This document shows, piece after piece, positions 9,902-20,737 of a stretch of 64,000 bases of DNA (the first letter of the stretch is position 1; every line of letters starts with the position of its first letter). Both the position numbers and the translations under genes were made by a program. Under the pieces are notes generated by a model, which saw only the letters and a program-made list of their open reading frames with translations, was not told the DNA's origin and made no database searches. This DNA is from Zavarzinia aquatilis (GTDB taxonomy: Bacteria; Pseudomonadota; Alphaproteobacteria; Zavarziniales; Zavarziniaceae), in contig NZ_QGLE01000001.1 of assembly GCF_003173035.1 (NCBI RefSeq), forward strand, positions 496,001 to 560,000. The letters are read 5' to 3'.

Positions 9902-9978
9902 CTGCGAAGCTTTTCGGCACGAATAGGGCTGACGTGGCCGAGATGCATCTTTTCAAGTCATCGGCGGGCGCATGACTC

Positions 9979-11382
9979 CTAACGCCCCAGGGCATCGTCG
10001 ATCCGGCCGAGGCTTTCGACCCGGCCGAGGATTTCCGCCACCTCGAAAATAGGCGGCGAGACATTGGAGCCGCTGAGGGCGGCGCGCAAAGGCTGGGCGA
10101 AATCGCCGAGCTTGGCGCCCGCCGCCTCCGCCATCGCCCTGGCCGCGCCCTCGATCTGGGCGGCCGAGAAACTGTCGAGATCGGCGACGGCGGCGCGAAG
10201 CGCGGCGAGCTTGTCCTTGCCATCGACCGACAGGATCTTCTCCGCCCTGGCATCAAGGGCGAGAGGCCGTTTCGAGACAAGGAAGCGAGCAGAATCAGTC
10301 AGTTGCACCAGGGTCTTGGCACGCGCCTTCAAACCGTCCATGGCCTTCGCGATTCGATCGAGGCCCGTGGCGTCGACCTCGATCCCGGCCTTGGCGAGAT
10401 CGGCGGCGACGAGCCCGGCGAGGCGGGTGTTGTCGGCGACGCGCAGGTAATGGCCGTTCAGATTGTCGAGCTTGGCGAAATCGAAACGCGCGGGCGAGCG
10501 GCCGACGCTCTCCAGCCCGAACCATTCGATCGCCTGCTCGGTCGAGATGGTCTCGTCGTCGCCATGGCTCCAGCCGAGGCGGAGCAGATAGTTGCGCATG
10601 GCTTCCGGCAGATAGCCAAGGTCGCGATAGGCATCGACGCCAAGGGCGCCGTGCCGCTTGGACAGTTTGGCGCCGTCGGGGCCATGGATCAGCGGGATAT
10701 GGGCGAAGGCCGGCACATCCCAGCCGAGGGCAAGATAAAGCTGGGTCTGACGCGCGGTGTTGGTCAGGTGGTCGTCGCCGCGAATGACATGGGTGATGTT
10801 CATGTCGTGATCATCGACCACGACCGACAGCATGTAGGTCGGCGTGCCGTCCGAGCGCAGCAGGATCATGTCGTCGAGTTCGGTATTGGGGAAGCGGACC
10901 TCGCCCTGGACAAGGTCCCCGATCACCGTCTCGCCCTCGCGCGGGGCCTTCAGGCGCACCGTGGGCTTCACGCCGGCCGGGGCCTCCGCCGGATCGCGAT
11001 CGCGCCAATAGCCGTTGTAGCGCGGCGGCAGACCCTTCGCCTTGGCATCCTCGCGCATCGCGGTCAGCTCTTCGGGCGTGCAATAGCAGTAATAGGCCTT
11101 GTCCTCGGCGATCAGGCGCTGCGCCTGCGCGGCATGGAGCGGGGCGCGGGCGAACTGGTGCACGACATCGCCGTCCCAATCGAGGCCGAGCCAGCGCATC
11201 CCCTCGAAAATCTTTTCGATCGCATCATCGGTCGAGCGTTGCCGGTCGGTATCTTCGATGCGCAGGCGGAAGGTGCCGCCGAAGTGGCGGGCGAACAGCC
11301 AGTTGAACAGGGCCGTCCGCGCCCCGCCGATATGCAGGTAACCGGTGGGCGAGGGGGCGAAGCGCGTGATGATGGAGGACAT
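9979..11382 (-). CDS. gltX: Glutamate--tRNA ligase
   Basis: Class I aminoacyl-tRNA synthetase charging tRNA-Glu, and in many alphaproteobacteria tRNA-Gln as well. The 467-residue product shows the HIGH-type motif in [13 protein letters not shown] near the N-terminus and the KLSKR motif in GAKLSKRHG, followed by a helical anticodon-binding domain. The zinc-type cysteine cluster is reduced to YYCYCTPEE. No clear Shine-Dalgarno precedes ATG 11382, but the conserved N-terminus fixes the start. It is divergent from comEC. Confidence 0.96.
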   Translation of the reverse strand: MSSIITRFAPSPTGYLHIGGARTALFNWLFARHFGGTFRLRIEDTDRQRSTDDAIEKIFEGMRWLGLDWDGDVVHQFARAPLHAAQAQRLIAEDKAYYCYCTPEELTAMREDAKAKGLPPRYNGYWRDRDPAEAPAGVKPTVRLKAPREGETVIGDLVQGEVRFPNTELDDMILLRSDGTPTYMLSVVVDDHDMNITHVIRGDDHLTNTARQTQLYLALGWDVPAFAHIPLIHGPDGAKLSKRHGALGVDAYRDLGYLPEAMRNYLLRLGWSHGDDETISTEQAIEWFGLESVGRSPARFDFAKLDNLNGHYLRVADNTRLAGLVAADLAKAGIEVDATGLDRIAKAMDGLKARAKTLVQLTDSARFLVSKRPLALDARAEKILSVDGKDKLAALRAAVADLDSFSAAQIEGAARAMAEAAGAKLGDFAQPLRAALSGSNVSPPIFEVAEILGRVESLGRIDDALGR

Positions 11383-11497
11383 GACCGACTGAAGCTGAAT
11401 TTCGACTCCCGCTTCTTACCATGGCGAATTGCCTGATCACACCCCGTTAAGGGCTTGATACCATGCGTCGATAGTCGCATTCCGCAGGGCCGGCCTC

Positions 11498-13564
11498 TTG
11501 AAATTCGCGCTCAATCCCGCTGTCGCCCTGCTCGATCCCCTGGTCGGGATGCGCGACCGCTGGTTCCTGTGGCTGCCGGTCGGCATCGGCGCGGGCATCG
11601 CGCTTTATTTCGCCCTGCCGGTGGAGCCTTCACCGCTGGCTTCGGCATTGCCGGCGCTGGTCTTTGGCGCCGCCTATGTGGGGCTTCGCCGGCACAAGGG
11701 GCTGGCGGTCGTGCTTCTGGCCCTGTTGGCGCTGAGCCTCGGTTTCGGCGCGGCCAAATGGCGTGCCGAACGCGTCGGCACATCGGTCCTCGCCCAGCGT
11801 CTCGCCCCCCTCGAACTCGAGGCCCGGGTCCATGAAATGGAGGCCCGGCCGGGAGAGCGGCCGCGGGCGGTGCTGGGCGATATCCTGGGCGGCGATGGAC
11901 ATGCGCCGCTGCCCCGGCGCATCCGGGTCACCTTCGATCCCGACATGTTGGCGGCGCCGTTTCCCCCCGGCGCCCGCATCCGCTTCACCGGCATTCTGTT
12001 GCCCCCGCCCGGTCCGGTGATGCCCGGTGCCCCGGATTACGGCCGCAATCTGTGGTTCGACGGCATCGGTGCCGTCGGCTATGCCACGGCGGCGCCGCAG
12101 CTCCTCGCCGGGTCGGCCGGCGGCCTCGACGCCTGGCGCCAGCGGGCGGCGGACGGGCTGGTGCTGGCGATGCCGGCGCCGGAGGGGGGCATCGCCGCCG
12201 CCCTGATGCTGGGCCTGCGCGGCGCCGTGCCCGAGGCGGTGGAGGCGCGCTGGCGGGCGGCGGGCATTTCTCACATCCTCTCGATCTCGGGCCTTCATAT
12301 CGGTCTTGCCGCCGGGGTCATCCTGTTCAGCCTGCGCCTGCTGCTGGCGGCGGTGCCCTTCCTGTCGCTGCGCTTTCCCGTGAAGAAATGGGCGGCGGCG
12401 GCGGCCATCCTCAGCGCCGGGGCCTATATGGTGGTCGCGGGCATGGATGTGCCGGCGCAGCGCTCCTTCATCATGACCGGGATCGTCCTCTTCGCCGTGC
12501 TGGTCGACCGCCTGGCCATCACCCTGCGCCTCGTCGCCATCGCCGCCGCCATCGTCCTGCTGATCGAGCCGGAGAGCCTGACCGCGCCCGGCTTCGGCAT
12601 GTCCTTCGCCTCGGTCACCGCCCTTGTCGCGGCTTACGAGGCGGCGCGGACGCGGGTCGCGAGTTGGCGCGCGGGTGGCGGCTGGCTGCGCCGGGGTCTG
12701 CTGGCGCTCGGCGGTATCCTTGCTTCCAGCGTTATCGCGACGCTGGCGACCGCACCCTTCGCCATCGCCCATTTCGGCCGTTTATCGGTCTATGGCCTCG
12801 CCGCCAATCTGTTGGCGATTCCGGTGACCGGCTTCGTCATCATGCCCGCCGCGGTCGCGACCGCCGTGCTCGCGCCCCTCGGGCTGGAGGCTCCGGCGCT
12901 CGCCGTGCTCGGTTTCGGCATAAGGCTGGTCGACGACCTTGCCATCGCCATCGAGCCCCTGCCGGGCGCGGCGATGGCGGTGCCGGCCATGGGGCAGGGG
13001 GCTTTGCTGCTCTTTGTCCTCGGTGGTCTCTGCCTCTGCCTGTGGCGCGGCGGCTTTCGCCTGTCGGGCCTGCCCCTGATCGCGGCCGGGTTCGCGCTGT
13101 GGCTGGCGGGGACGATGCAGACCCCGCTTCTTCTCATTCATGGCGAGGGGCGGGCGGTGGCGGCGCCGGTCGGCGGCCGGCTTCTGGCGCTGCCGCCGGC
13201 CAGCCCCCGTTTCGTCGTCGAGCAATGGGCCGAGCGCCTGGGCCTGCCGGCGCCCGATATCCTGCCGGCGCGCGACGTCTGCCGCCGGGGCATCTGCACC
13301 CTGAAGCTGGGAACAGGAGGCGAAGTCACGGTGGCTTCATCGAGGGCGACGGAAGCACCCGCCTGCACCGCCGTCGTCATCCAGTTGAAGGACGAAGCCC
13401 TGGATTGCCCGGCGAACAGCCTCGTCCTGACCGGGAACGATCTCGCGGGCAGCGGTGTCCTCACCGTCGCGGTGGACGGCGAAACCCGGTCGGTGGAAGC
13501 AGGGCGGGGCCTGCGGCCCTGGACCCCGGCCTACTGGGCGCGGAGCGCGCCGACGGCTCAGTGA
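11498..13564 (+). CDS. comEC: ComEC/Rec2-family competence membrane protein
   Basis: Polytopic inner-membrane protein expected to form the DNA-uptake channel. The 688-residue product has two N-terminal membrane spans, a soluble DUF4131-like segment to about residue 230, then the Competence domain ([15 protein letters not shown] ... [18 protein letters not shown]) with many spans. The C-terminal about 120 residues are soluble and carry no HxHxDH metallo-beta-lactamase motif, so the nuclease domain of long ComEC proteins is absent or unrecognisable. The start is TTG 11498. Its 3' end overlaps lexA by 7 bases. Confidence 0.88.
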   Translation: MKFALNPAVALLDPLVGMRDRWFLWLPVGIGAGIALYFALPVEPSPLASALPALVFGAAYVGLRRHKGLAVVLLALLALSLGFGAAKWRAERVGTSVLAQRLAPLELEARVHEMEARPGERPRAVLGDILGGDGHAPLPRRIRVTFDPDMLAAPFPPGARIRFTGILLPPPGPVMPGAPDYGRNLWFDGIGAVGYATAAPQLLAGSAGGLDAWRQRAADGLVLAMPAPEGGIAAALMLGLRGAVPEAVEARWRAAGISHILSISGLHIGLAAGVILFSLRLLLAAVPFLSLRFPVKKWAAAAAILSAGAYMVVAGMDVPAQRSFIMTGIVLFAVLVDRLAITLRLVAIAAAIVLLIEPESLTAPGFGMSFASVTALVAAYEAARTRVASWRAGGGWLRRGLLALGGILASSVIATLATAPFAIAHFGRLSVYGLAANLLAIPVTGFVIMPAAVATAVLAPLGLEAPALAVLGFGIRLVDDLAIAIEPLPGAAMAVPAMGQGALLLFVLGGLCLCLWRGGFRLSGLPLIAAGFALWLAGTMQTPLLLIHGEGRAVAAPVGGRLLALPPASPRFVVEQWAERLGLPAPDILPARDVCRRGICTLKLGTGGEVTVASSRATEAPACTAVVIQLKDEALDCPANSLVLTGNDLAGSGVLTVAVDGETRSVEAGRGLRPWTPAYWARSAPTAQ

Positions 13565-14262
13565 TAGCGGCGGAACAGGCCGACCAGCCGGCCCTGCACC
13601 TTCACCCGGTCGGGCCCGAAGATGCGCGTTTCATAGGCGGCGTTGGCGGGTTCGAGGGCGATGGTATTGCCCTTGCGGCGCAGGCGTTTCAGCGTCGCCT
13701 CGGCATCGTCGATCAGCGCGACGACGATAGTGCCATTCTCCGCCGTGTCGGTCTGGCGGATGATGACGATGTCACCATCGTTGATGCCGGCCTCGATCAT
13801 GGAATCGCCCTGAACCTCGAGGGCGTAATGCTCGCCCCGGCCCAGCATGGTGGCGGGCACGGTCACGCTGCGCGAATTATCCGACAGGGCCTCGATCGGC
13901 GTGCCGGCTGCGATCTTGCCATGCAGCGGCAGCGAGACGGCGGCCAGACTCTCGTCCGTGCGGGCGGCGGGCAGCGGGGTCGAGAAGGTGCCGGTGATCA
14001 CCTTGCCTTCCGACGTCGCGATGCGCGGGGCGCGGGGCGCCTTGATCGGATCGGGCAGACGCAGCACTTCAAGGGCGCGGGCGCGATGGGCGAGGCGACG
14101 GATGAAGCCCCGTTCCTCCAGCGCGGTGATCAGGCGGTGCACGCCCGATTTCGATTTCAGGTTCAGTGCGTCCTTCATCTCGTCGAAGGACGGTGACACA
14201 CCCTTTTCCCGCAGACGGGCGTCGATAAAGACGAGCAATTCATATTGCTTCTTGGTCAGCAC
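13558..14262 (-). CDS. lexA: SOS repressor LexA
   Basis: Represses DNA-damage genes and self-cleaves when stimulated by RecA. The 234-residue product has an N-terminal winged helix ([35 protein letters not shown]). The cleavage site Ala-Gly is at residues 119-120, with the Ser154/Lys192 catalytic pair ([16 protein letters not shown]). The start is GTG 14262, with a G-rich Shine-Dalgarno 8 bases upstream. Two LexA-type boxes lie just upstream, indicating autoregulation. Confidence 0.97.
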   Translation of the reverse strand: MLTKKQYELLVFIDARLREKGVSPSFDEMKDALNLKSKSGVHRLITALEERGFIRRLAHRARALEVLRLPDPIKAPRAPRIATSEGKVITGTFSTPLPAARTDESLAAVSLPLHGKIAAGTPIEALSDNSRSVTVPATMLGRGEHYALEVQGDSMIEAGINDGDIVIIRQTDTAENGTIVVALIDDAEATLKRLRRKGNTIALEPANAAYETRIFGPDRVKVQGRLVGLFRRYH

Positions 14263-14291
14263 GTCTTCGCCCCCCGTCAGAATCGCCTTGG

Positions 14292-14306
14292 GAACATAAA
14301 AGGAAC
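14292..14306 (-). promoter_or_regulatory. LexA box 1 upstream of lexA
   Basis: The plus strand reads GAAC-ATAAAAG-GAAC, i.e. GTTC-N7-GTTC on the minus strand, which is the alphaproteobacterial LexA operator consensus. It lies 30 bases upstream of the lexA start codon, where it would cover the promoter. Confidence 0.85.
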
Positions 14307-14315
14307 ACCTGAGAT

Positions 14316-14330
14316 GTTCTATTTTGGTTC
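14316..14330 (+). promoter_or_regulatory. LexA box 2 upstream of lexA
   Basis: GTTC-TATTTTG-GTTC is a second consensus operator. It is in opposite orientation to box 1, with the box centres 24 bases apart. It lies between the pip stop and lexA. Two exact matches in a 40-base interval strongly suggest dual operators controlling lexA. Confidence 0.85.
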
Positions 14331-14340
14331 CCCCGGCCCG

Positions 14341-15291
14341 TCAAGCCGACAGTTTCTTGAATTTCTCGCAGGCGGCGACGAGGGCGGCGCGCACGCCGGG
14401 CTCGAAGGCATTATGGCCGGCATCGGGCACGATCTGATAGACCGCCTCGGGCCAGGCCTGATGCAGATCGTCGGCCGAGCGGATGGGGCAGACCATGTCA
14501 TAGCGGCCCTGCACGATCACCGCCGGAATATGTCGGATACGCTCCACATCCTCGATCAGCTGGTTCGGGCGCAGGAAACTGTCGTTGATGAAATAATGCG
14601 CCTCGATCCGGGCGAGGCCGAGGGCGGTCACGTCATCCGCGAAACCCTGGACCACGGCGGGGCTGGGCAGCAGGGTCGAGCAGGAACCTTCATAGGTGCT
14701 CCAGCTGCGGGCGGCGGGCATATGCACGGCCGGGTCGGGATCGACCAGACGGCGGTGGTAATGGGCGAGCAGGTCGCCGCGTTCATCTTCCGGCAGGAAA
14801 CCGGCGAAGGCGCGCCAGTTCTCGGGGAAAACTTCCCGCATACCATAGAGGAACCACTGAATTTCGCTCGGCCGGCACAGGAAGATGCCGCGCAGGATGA
14901 GGCCGACGACCCGGTCCGCATGAGCCTGCGCATAGGCAAGGCCGAGGGTCGAGCCCCAGCTGCCACCGAAGACCACCCAGCGGTCGATGCGCAGATGCTC
15001 GCGCAGGCGCTCCATGTCGGCGACGAGGTTCTGCGTCGTGTTGCCCGCGGTCGAGCCGAGCGGCTTGGAGCGGCCGGCGCCGCGCTGGTCGAAGACGACG
15101 ATGCAATAGGTCTCGGGATCGAAGAAACGCCGGTGCACCGGTTTCGCCCCGGCGCCGGGGCCGCCATGGACGAAGACGACAGGCAGGCCGCGCACATTGC
15201 CCGAGACCTCCCAATAGAGGGAATGGCCATCGCCGGTGTCGAGGAAGCCCGACAGCACGGGGTCGATCTCGGGGTAGAGCTCGGTACGCAT
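14341..15291 (-). CDS. pip: Proline iminopeptidase
   Basis: Alpha/beta hydrolase (peptidase family S33) that removes N-terminal proline. The 316-residue product has HGGPGAG at residues 42-48 (oxyanion region) and the nucleophile elbow GGSWGS with Ser111; the C-terminal catalytic His is probably in PDAGHNAFEPG. Length fits the family. It lies 12 bases after moeA on the same strand, so it could share that transcript. lexA follows downstream but has its own operators. Confidence 0.92.
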   Translation of the reverse strand: MRTELYPEIDPVLSGFLDTGDGHSLYWEVSGNVRGLPVVFVHGGPGAGAKPVHRRFFDPETYCIVVFDQRGAGRSKPLGSTAGNTTQNLVADMERLREHLRIDRWVVFGGSWGSTLGLAYAQAHADRVVGLILRGIFLCRPSEIQWFLYGMREVFPENWRAFAGFLPEDERGDLLAHYHRRLVDPDPAVHMPAARSWSTYEGSCSTLLPSPAVVQGFADDVTALGLARIEAHYFINDSFLRPNQLIEDVERIRHIPAVIVQGRYDMVCPIRSADDLHQAWPEAVYQIVPDAGHNAFEPGVRAALVAACEKFKKLSA

Positions 15292-15303
15292 GATCAGCCT
15301 TCG

Positions 15304-16503
15304 TTACAGGTCGAGCGGAAGGGCATCGACGATGCCCCCCGCCTCGACGGCGGGTGCCAGGGGCGGACGGACGATCAGGGCCTGCGCGCCCGCGAAGGTG
15401 CGCAGCTGCGAGGAATCCTGCACCGGGGCCGGCCGGGCGACGGGAATGCCATCGGCGCCCGGCTCGACCGTCGCACGGATGTAGTCCTGGCGGCGATCGT
15501 TTGCCCCGATCGGGGTGGCGAGGCGCATCGGGATGCAGGACGCCTGCAGGCTTGGCCGGCCCGACAGGCGGTCGATGGCCGGACCGAGGAAGAGGAGGGC
15601 GCAGACGAGGGCGGACACCGGATTGCCCGGCAGGCCGAGCAGGGGCGTCGCGCCGAAGCGGCCGAACATCAGCGGCTTGCCCGGGCGCATCGCGATCTTC
15701 CAGAAGTCGAGATCGGCGCCGCCCCCGGCGAGGACGCGGGCGACGAGATCGCGGTCGCCGACCGAAGCTCCGCCCAGCGTGACCAGCAGGTCGGCGTCGA
15801 CGGCGCCCGATGCCTTCTCGAGGATATCGTCCTCCCGGTCCCGGGCGATGCCAAGGTCGAGGGCGATGCCGCCCTTCTCGCGGATGAAGGCGACGAGGGC
15901 AGGGCGCGCGGCATCGACGATCTGGGCCGGGCCGCGGTGGGCGCCTGGCGGCACCAGTTCGTCGCCGGTGGCGAGCACGGCGACGCGCGGCCGCCGCACG
16001 ACGGCGACATCGGGAACATCGGCCGCGGCCAGCAGGGCGACATCGCGGAAGGACAGCGTCCGCCCGGCGGGCAGCAATTCCTCGCCGGCCGAGAAGTCGA
16101 GGCCGAGGGGGCGAATGAACTGGCCGGGCCAGGTCTTCGCGGTCAGGGTCACCCTTCGGTCGCAGACGGTCGAGTTTTCCTGGATGACGACGGCGTCGGC
16201 CCCCTCGGGGATGGGCGCGCCGGTGAAGATGCGGACAGCCTCGCCGACATCGACCCTGCCCTTGAAGCCGAGACCGGCCGGCGCCTCGCCGACGATGTCG
16301 AGGGCGACGGGCGTTTCCGTCACGTCCTCGGCCCGCACGGCCCAGCCGTCCATGGCGGAAACCGGCACCGGCGGCTGGGTGCGGCGGGCGGCGACCGGCG
16401 CTGCCAGCACCCGGCCGAGCGCGCCCGAAAGCGGAACGATTTCCGCCGGCAGGGGCGAAAGCGCCGCCGTGATGCGGGCGAGGGCGTCCTCGACCGGGAT
16501 CAT
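15304..16503 (-). CDS. moeA: Molybdopterin molybdenumtransferase MoeA
   Basis: Inserts molybdate into adenylylated molybdopterin in the cytosol. The 399-residue product shows PVSAMDGWAVRAEDV near residue 50, FTGAPIPEGADAVVIQEN, GDELVPPG and the MoCF-like stretch LLVTLGGASVGDRDLV, then GLPGNPVSALV. Its start overlaps the moaC stop by 4 bases, so moaC and moeA are translationally coupled in the trpC-moaC-moeA order typical of alphaproteobacteria. Confidence 0.95.
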   Translation of the reverse strand: MIPVEDALARITAALSPLPAEIVPLSGALGRVLAAPVAARRTQPPVPVSAMDGWAVRAEDVTETPVALDIVGEAPAGLGFKGRVDVGEAVRIFTGAPIPEGADAVVIQENSTVCDRRVTLTAKTWPGQFIRPLGLDFSAGEELLPAGRTLSFRDVALLAAADVPDVAVVRRPRVAVLATGDELVPPGAHRGPAQIVDAARPALVAFIREKGGIALDLGIARDREDDILEKASGAVDADLLVTLGGASVGDRDLVARVLAGGGADLDFWKIAMRPGKPLMFGRFGATPLLGLPGNPVSALVCALLFLGPAIDRLSGRPSLQASCIPMRLATPIGANDRRQDYIRATVEPGADGIPVARPAPVQDSSQLRTFAGAQALIVRPPLAPAVEAGGIVDALPLDL

Positions 16504-16976
16504 GGCGCGGTCCAGTCCCCGGATTTGCCGCCCGATTTGGCGAGCAGGCGAAGGTCGGAAATGACGATGCCCTTATCGGCGGCCTTGGCCATGTCGTAGA
16601 TGGTCAGGGCGGCGATGCTGGCGGCGGTCAGGGCTTCCATCTCGACCCCTGTCTTCGCCGTCGTCTTCGCCGTCGCGGTGATCGTGACGGTGCCGGCCCC
16701 GGCGTCCAGCGCGAAGTCGATGCCGACGAAGGAGATGGGCAGGCCGTGGCAGAGCGGGATCAGCGTGTCGACCCGTTTCGCCGCCATGATGCCGGCGATC
16801 CGCGCCGTCGCCAGCACGTCGCCCTTGGGCAGGCCGCCGGCGGCGACAAGGGCGAGGACTTCGGGCTTCATGGTGACGAGGCCGCGGGCGGTCGCGCTGC
16901 GCGCCGTCTCCCCCTTGGCCGAGACGTCGACCATGGCGGCCCGGCCGTTTTCGTCGATATGGGAAAGCGCGCTCAC
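16500..16976 (-). CDS. moaC: Cyclic pyranopterin monophosphate synthase MoaC
   Basis: Second enzyme of molybdopterin synthesis, converting the MoaA product to cPMP. The 158-residue product has all MoaC hallmarks: [18 protein letters not shown], the [10 protein letters not shown] segment, [10 protein letters not shown], and the C-terminal [20 protein letters not shown] with AADKG. The start is GTG 16976, overlapping the trpC stop by 4 bases. moaA and moaB are not in this window. Confidence 0.95.
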   Translation of the reverse strand: MSALSHIDENGRAAMVDVSAKGETARSATARGLVTMKPEVLALVAAGGLPKGDVLATARIAGIMAAKRVDTLIPLCHGLPISFVGIDFALDAGAGTVTITATAKTTAKTGVEMEALTAASIAALTIYDMAKAADKGIVISDLRLLAKSGGKSGDWTAP

Positions 16977-17773
16977 GCCGCCTCGGTGCCGAGCAGGCGG
17001 CGGGTGGCGGCGGTCACATCCTGCTGGCGCATCAGGGATTCGCCGACGAGGAACGTCTTCACCCCGACGGCGGCGAGGCGCTGCAGGTCGGCATGACTCT
17101 CCAGACCGCTTTCGCCGACGCAGATGCGGTCGCGCGGCACGCGCGGGGCCAGCGTCTCGGCGGTGGCGAGATCGACCTTCAGGGTCTTGAGATTGCGGTT
17201 GTTGATGCCGATCAGACGGGACGGCAGTTTCAGCGCCCGCTCCAGTTCCTCGGCGTCATGCACCTCGATCAGGCTGTCCATGCCCCAGCCATGGGCGGCA
17301 TCGACCAGCTCGCGGGCCAGACCATCGTCGAGCGCGGCCATGATGACGAGGATGCAGTCGGCGCCCAGCGCCCTTGCCTCCGGCACCTGCCAGAGGTCGA
17401 CCATGAAATCCTTGCGCAACGCGGGCAGCGATACCGCCTCCCGCGCCTGCGTCAGATATTCGTGCTGGCCCTGGAAGGACGGCGTGTCGGTCAGTACCGA
17501 CAGGCAGGCGGCGCCACCGGCCTCGTAAGCGCGGGCGAGCGTTGCCGGATCGAAATCGGCGCGGATCAGGCCCTTGGACGGACTCGCCTTCTTCACCTCG
17601 GCGATGAGGGCGAAACGCTTGTCCTGATGGGCCGCGGTCAGGGCGCGGGCGAAGCCCCGGGGCGCGCTGGCCGCGCGGGCGCGGGCTTCCAGCTCGGCGA
17701 GGCTGGACTTGGCCTTCGCGGCCGCCACTTCCTCGCGCTTGTAGGCGCAGATGCGGGCGAGAGTGTCGCTCAT
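16973..17773 (-). CDS. trpC: Indole-3-glycerol phosphate synthase
   Basis: TIM-barrel enzyme that closes the indole ring in tryptophan synthesis. From ATG 17773 it encodes 266 residues. The family motifs are [12 protein letters not shown] (catalytic Lys), [32 protein letters not shown], and VGESGLESH with a C-terminal FLVGESLMR. The start overlaps the trpGD stop (ATGA) and the stop overlaps moaC, giving one coupled trpGD-trpC-moaC-moeA unit. Confidence 0.96.
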   Translation of the reverse strand: MSDTLARICAYKREEVAAAKAKSSLAELEARARAASAPRGFARALTAAHQDKRFALIAEVKKASPSKGLIRADFDPATLARAYEAGGAACLSVLTDTPSFQGQHEYLTQAREAVSLPALRKDFMVDLWQVPEARALGADCILVIMAALDDGLARELVDAAHGWGMDSLIEVHDAEELERALKLPSRLIGINNRNLKTLKVDLATAETLAPRVPRDRICVGESGLESHADLQRLAAVGVKTFLVGESLMRQQDVTAATRRLLGTEAA

Positions 17774-19395
17774 GGCTTGTTCGAGACCTTCACCAGGGTT
17801 TCGACCGCCTTCTTCGCCCGTCCGTCGTCGATGCAGCCTTGCGCCAGCGCGACGCCTTCCTTCAGGCTCGAAGCCTTGTCGGCGACCATCAGGCCGGCGG
17901 CGGCATTCAGGCAGACGACATCGCGATAGGCATTCTTCACGCCATCGAACAGCGCCCGCATGGCGAAAGTATTCGCCTGCGGATCGCCGCCCTTCAGTTC
18001 CGATGCATCGACCCGGGGCAGGCCGGCGGCCTCGGGCGTGATCTCGAATTCGCGGATCGTGCCGTCGGTGCCGAGTTCGGCGACATGGGTCGGCCCCGTC
18101 GTGGTGATTTCGTCGAGACCGTCGCTGCCGTGGACGACCCAGGCCTTCTCGGTGCCGACGACCTTCAGCACTTCGGCGATCGGCCGCACCCAGGCGGGCG
18201 AGAACACGCCGAGCAGCTGGCGCTTCACCCCGGCGGGGTTGGACAGGGGGCCAAGCAGGTTGAACAGCGTGCGGGTGCCGAGTTCGGTCCGGACCGGGCC
18301 GACGAAGCGCATGGCGCTGTGGTGATTGGGCGCGAACATGAAGCCGATGCCGGCCTTCGAGATGCAGCGCGAAATCTGCGCGGGCGACAGGTCGAGCTTC
18401 ACGCCCAGCCCCGCCAGCACCTCGGCCGAGCCGGAGCGGGAGGAGAGGGCGCGGTTGCCGTGCTTGGCGACCGGCACGCCGAGCCCGGCGAGGACGAAGC
18501 TGGTCGCGCTCGAGATGTTCCAGGTGCCGGCGCCGTCGCCGCCGGTGCCGCAGACGTCGATGGCGCCGGCCGGCGCCTCGACCTTCAGCATCTTGGCGCG
18601 CATGGTCTCGACGCCCGCCGCGAGTTCGTCCACCGTCTCGCCCCGGATGCGCAGCGCCATCAGGAAGGCGCCGATCTGGGCGTTGCTGGCATCGCCCGAC
18701 ATCATCAGGTCGAAGGCATCGCGGGCCTTCTGGCGCGACAGCGGCTGGCCCCCCGCGACCTCGCCGAGGATCGACTTGAAGGCGGTCGTCGTGGGCGCCC
18801 GCATCTTGCGCTGATTGCCGGGCAGGGCATTGGCGAGGCCGAGGAAATTCTCCAGCAGCACCATGCCGTGCTCGCTGGCGATGCTTTCCGGGTGGAACTG
18901 CACGCCATGCACCGGGTGGACCCGGTGGGCGATGCCCATGGCGAGGCCGTCCTCGGTCTCGGCCGTCACGTCGAGGTCTTCCGGCATGTTCTCCCGGGCG
19001 ACGATCAGGCTGTGATAGCGAGTCGCCCTGAAGGGTGTGGGCAGGCCCTGGAACACCGACTTGTTTCGGTGGTGGATGGCGCTGATCTTGCCGTGCAGGG
19101 GCAGGGGCGCGCGCTCGACCGTGCCGCCATAGGCCTGGCCGATGGTCTGATGGCCGAGGCAGACGCCGAGAATCGGGATCTTGTGGCCGAGGCGACGCAC
19201 GACGTCGAGGCAGATGCCGGCCCGGTCCGGATCGCAGGGCCCGGGCGAGAGCACGATGGCGCGGGGCTTCTGGGCCTCCAGCTCGTCGACGGTGATCGCG
19301 TCGTTGCGCCAGACCTCGACCTTCGCCCCCAGCTCGCCCAGAAAGTGGTAGAGGTTGTAGGTAAAGCTGTCGTAGTTGTCGATCAGCGCAATCAT
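17770..19395 (-). CDS. trpGD: Fused anthranilate synthase glutaminase / anthranilate phosphoribosyltransferase (TrpG-TrpD)
   Basis: One open frame of 541 residues holds two tryptophan enzymes. Residues 1 to about 195 are the TrpG glutamine amidotransferase ([28 protein letters not shown] with the nucleophile Cys, VQFHPESI). From about residue 200 it is TrpD ([55 protein letters not shown]). No stop codon separates them: the junction reads through CAG CGC AAG ATG CGG. The start is ATG 19395, with GGACAGG about 4 bases upstream. E. coli TrpD is a similar fusion, but in most alphaproteobacteria I know of the two are separate genes. It is not contiguous with trpE. Confidence 0.9.
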   Translation of the reverse strand: MIALIDNYDSFTYNLYHFLGELGAKVEVWRNDAITVDELEAQKPRAIVLSPGPCDPDRAGICLDVVRRLGHKIPILGVCLGHQTIGQAYGGTVERAPLPLHGKISAIHHRNKSVFQGLPTPFRATRYHSLIVARENMPEDLDVTAETEDGLAMGIAHRVHPVHGVQFHPESIASEHGMVLLENFLGLANALPGNQRKMRAPTTTAFKSILGEVAGGQPLSRQKARDAFDLMMSGDASNAQIGAFLMALRIRGETVDELAAGVETMRAKMLKVEAPAGAIDVCGTGGDGAGTWNISSATSFVLAGLGVPVAKHGNRALSSRSGSAEVLAGLGVKLDLSPAQISRCISKAGIGFMFAPNHHSAMRFVGPVRTELGTRTLFNLLGPLSNPAGVKRQLLGVFSPAWVRPIAEVLKVVGTEKAWVVHGSDGLDEITTTGPTHVAELGTDGTIREFEITPEAAGLPRVDASELKGGDPQANTFAMRALFDGVKNAYRDVVCLNAAAGLMVADKASSLKEGVALAQGCIDDGRAKKAVETLVKVSNKP

Positions 19396-19418
19396 CGGGC
19401 CTGTCCAGCATTGTACGG

Positions 19419-19439
19419 CCGCCGCAACCATCGCGGCGG
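19419..19439 (-). other. GC hairpin in the trpGD leader
   Basis: CCGCCGC at 19419-19425 is complementary to GCGGCGG at 19433-19439, with a 7-base loop. It lies 24 bases upstream of the trpGD start codon. It could affect the leader of the trpGD transcript, but no T-run follows and no Trp-rich leader peptide with its own stop is present. Evidence for a regulatory role is weak. Confidence 0.3.
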
Positions 19440-19564
19440 GAAGGGCGATCCAACCGCCTGCCGTCGTCCCCGTCAAGGGCCGCAAGCGTCTGGCGGCCCC
19501 ACGGCATTGTCGACCGGCGCCAATCGTGGCCCTATCAATGCTGATCTTCAGCGAATCGAAGGCA

Positions 19565-20737
19565 ATGGCGAGCAGCAAGGGCAAGACAAAGCGGCCGGCA
19601 GGCCGGCGGAAAGGCAGCGGCCGGCGCCGGGGCGGCGTGCTCGGCAATCGTGCCGTGCGCCGGGCCATCGTCGGCGGCTGGGCCGTCGTCGTCGCCGTCG
19701 CGGTCGGTTTCCTGCTGATGCGCGCGATGGACGAGCGGATGCCCTCGATCCAGCCGATCGCCGCCCGCGATCCGGCGCCCGTTGCCCCGGTTCGTCCGTC
19801 GTCGCCGACCGATGCCGTCGACAGCGCGCCCAGGGTGACCGCCCGCCCGGTGGAGCGGCCGGCCGATATCGCCGCCGTGCCGCCGCCGCCGCCGGTCGCG
19901 GCCGAGGAACAGGCCTATGACAGCCGCCCGGCCTGGCAGCGCTTCGCCATGGCGCCGCCGGCCCAACTGGGCAAGAAGCCGGTGATCGCCATCGTCATCG
20001 ACGATGTCGGCGTGACCAAGCGCGAGCTGGACAGCCTGCTGGCGCTCGATGCCGGGGTCACCTTCTCGATCATGGGCTATGCCGACAACATGGCCGATTT
20101 CGCCCGCAAGGCGCGGGCGGGCGGCCATGAGCTGCTGGTCCATGTCCCGATGCAGCCGGAGGGCAATGCCGATCCGGGGCCGAAGGCGCTGACGCTTGGC
20201 CTGTCACCGGCGGAAATCCGGGCAAGGCTGCGCTGGCAGCTCGACCGGCACGACGGGTTCGTTGGCATCAACAATCACATGGGCAGCCGCTTTTCGGCCG
20301 ATGCCGCGGGCATGGCGGTCGTCATGGCCGAGCTGAAGGCGAGGGGCCTGTTGTTCCTCGATTCGCGCACCGCGGCCGGCAGCGTCGGCGAGGAAAAGGC
20401 CAAGGAAGCGGGCCTGCCCACGGCCTCCCGCGATGTCTTCCTGGACAATGAGATCGGCGCCAACGCCATCGAGGCGCAGCTGGTCCTGGCCGAGCGGCGG
20501 GCGCGGGACAAGGGCACCGCCATCGCCATCGGCCACCCGCATGAGGCAACCATCGAGGCCCTCGCGCGGTTCATCCCGCAGGCCCAGGCCCGCGGGATCG
20601 TCTTCGTGCCGGTCTCGACCGTGATCGCCCGGCGCTCCGGCCTCGACCTGCCGACGGCGGCGGCGGCCGGGGCCGCCGCGGGGACTACTGCCGGTCCCGG
20701 GAAGCGAAGCGAATTGCCTCCTCGGCCGCGCGGATGA
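19565..20737 (+). CDS. Divergent polysaccharide deacetylase family protein (YibQ/DUF610-like)
   Basis: Membrane-anchored periplasmic protein of the divergent polysaccharide deacetylase family. From ATG 19565 it has 390 residues: a very basic N-terminus ([18 protein letters not shown]), one membrane span ([12 protein letters not shown]), a Pro/Ala-rich linker, then the catalytic-type domain from about residue 135. That domain has [34 protein letters not shown] and [12 protein letters not shown] substrate cannot be inferred; envelope polysaccharide is likely. An upstream ATG at 19538 is possible. It lies on the opposite strand between trpGD and trpE and overlaps the trpE 3' end by 53 bases. Confidence 0.85.
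   Translation: MASSKGKTKRPAGRRKGSGRRRGGVLGNRAVRRAIVGGWAVVVAVAVGFLLMRAMDERMPSIQPIAARDPAPVAPVRPSSPTDAVDSAPRVTARPVERPADIAAVPPPPPVAAEEQAYDSRPAWQRFAMAPPAQLGKKPVIAIVIDDVGVTKRELDSLLALDAGVTFSIMGYADNMADFARKARAGGHELLVHVPMQPEGNADPGPKALTLGLSPAEIRARLRWQLDRHDGFVGINNHMGSRFSADAAGMAVVMAELKARGLLFLDSRTAAGSVGEEKAKEAGLPTASRDVFLDNEIGANAIEAQLVLAERRARDKGTAIAIGHPHEATIEALARFIPQAQARGIVFVPVSTVIARRSGLDLPTAAAAGAAAGTTAGPGKRSELPPRPRG

Noticed and set aside
19396-19564. Possible Trp leader peptide/attenuator before trpGD
   Set aside because: The region upstream has two Trp codons, but they are in frame with trpG without an intervening stop, and the hairpin lacks a T-run, so a classical attenuator is not supported.
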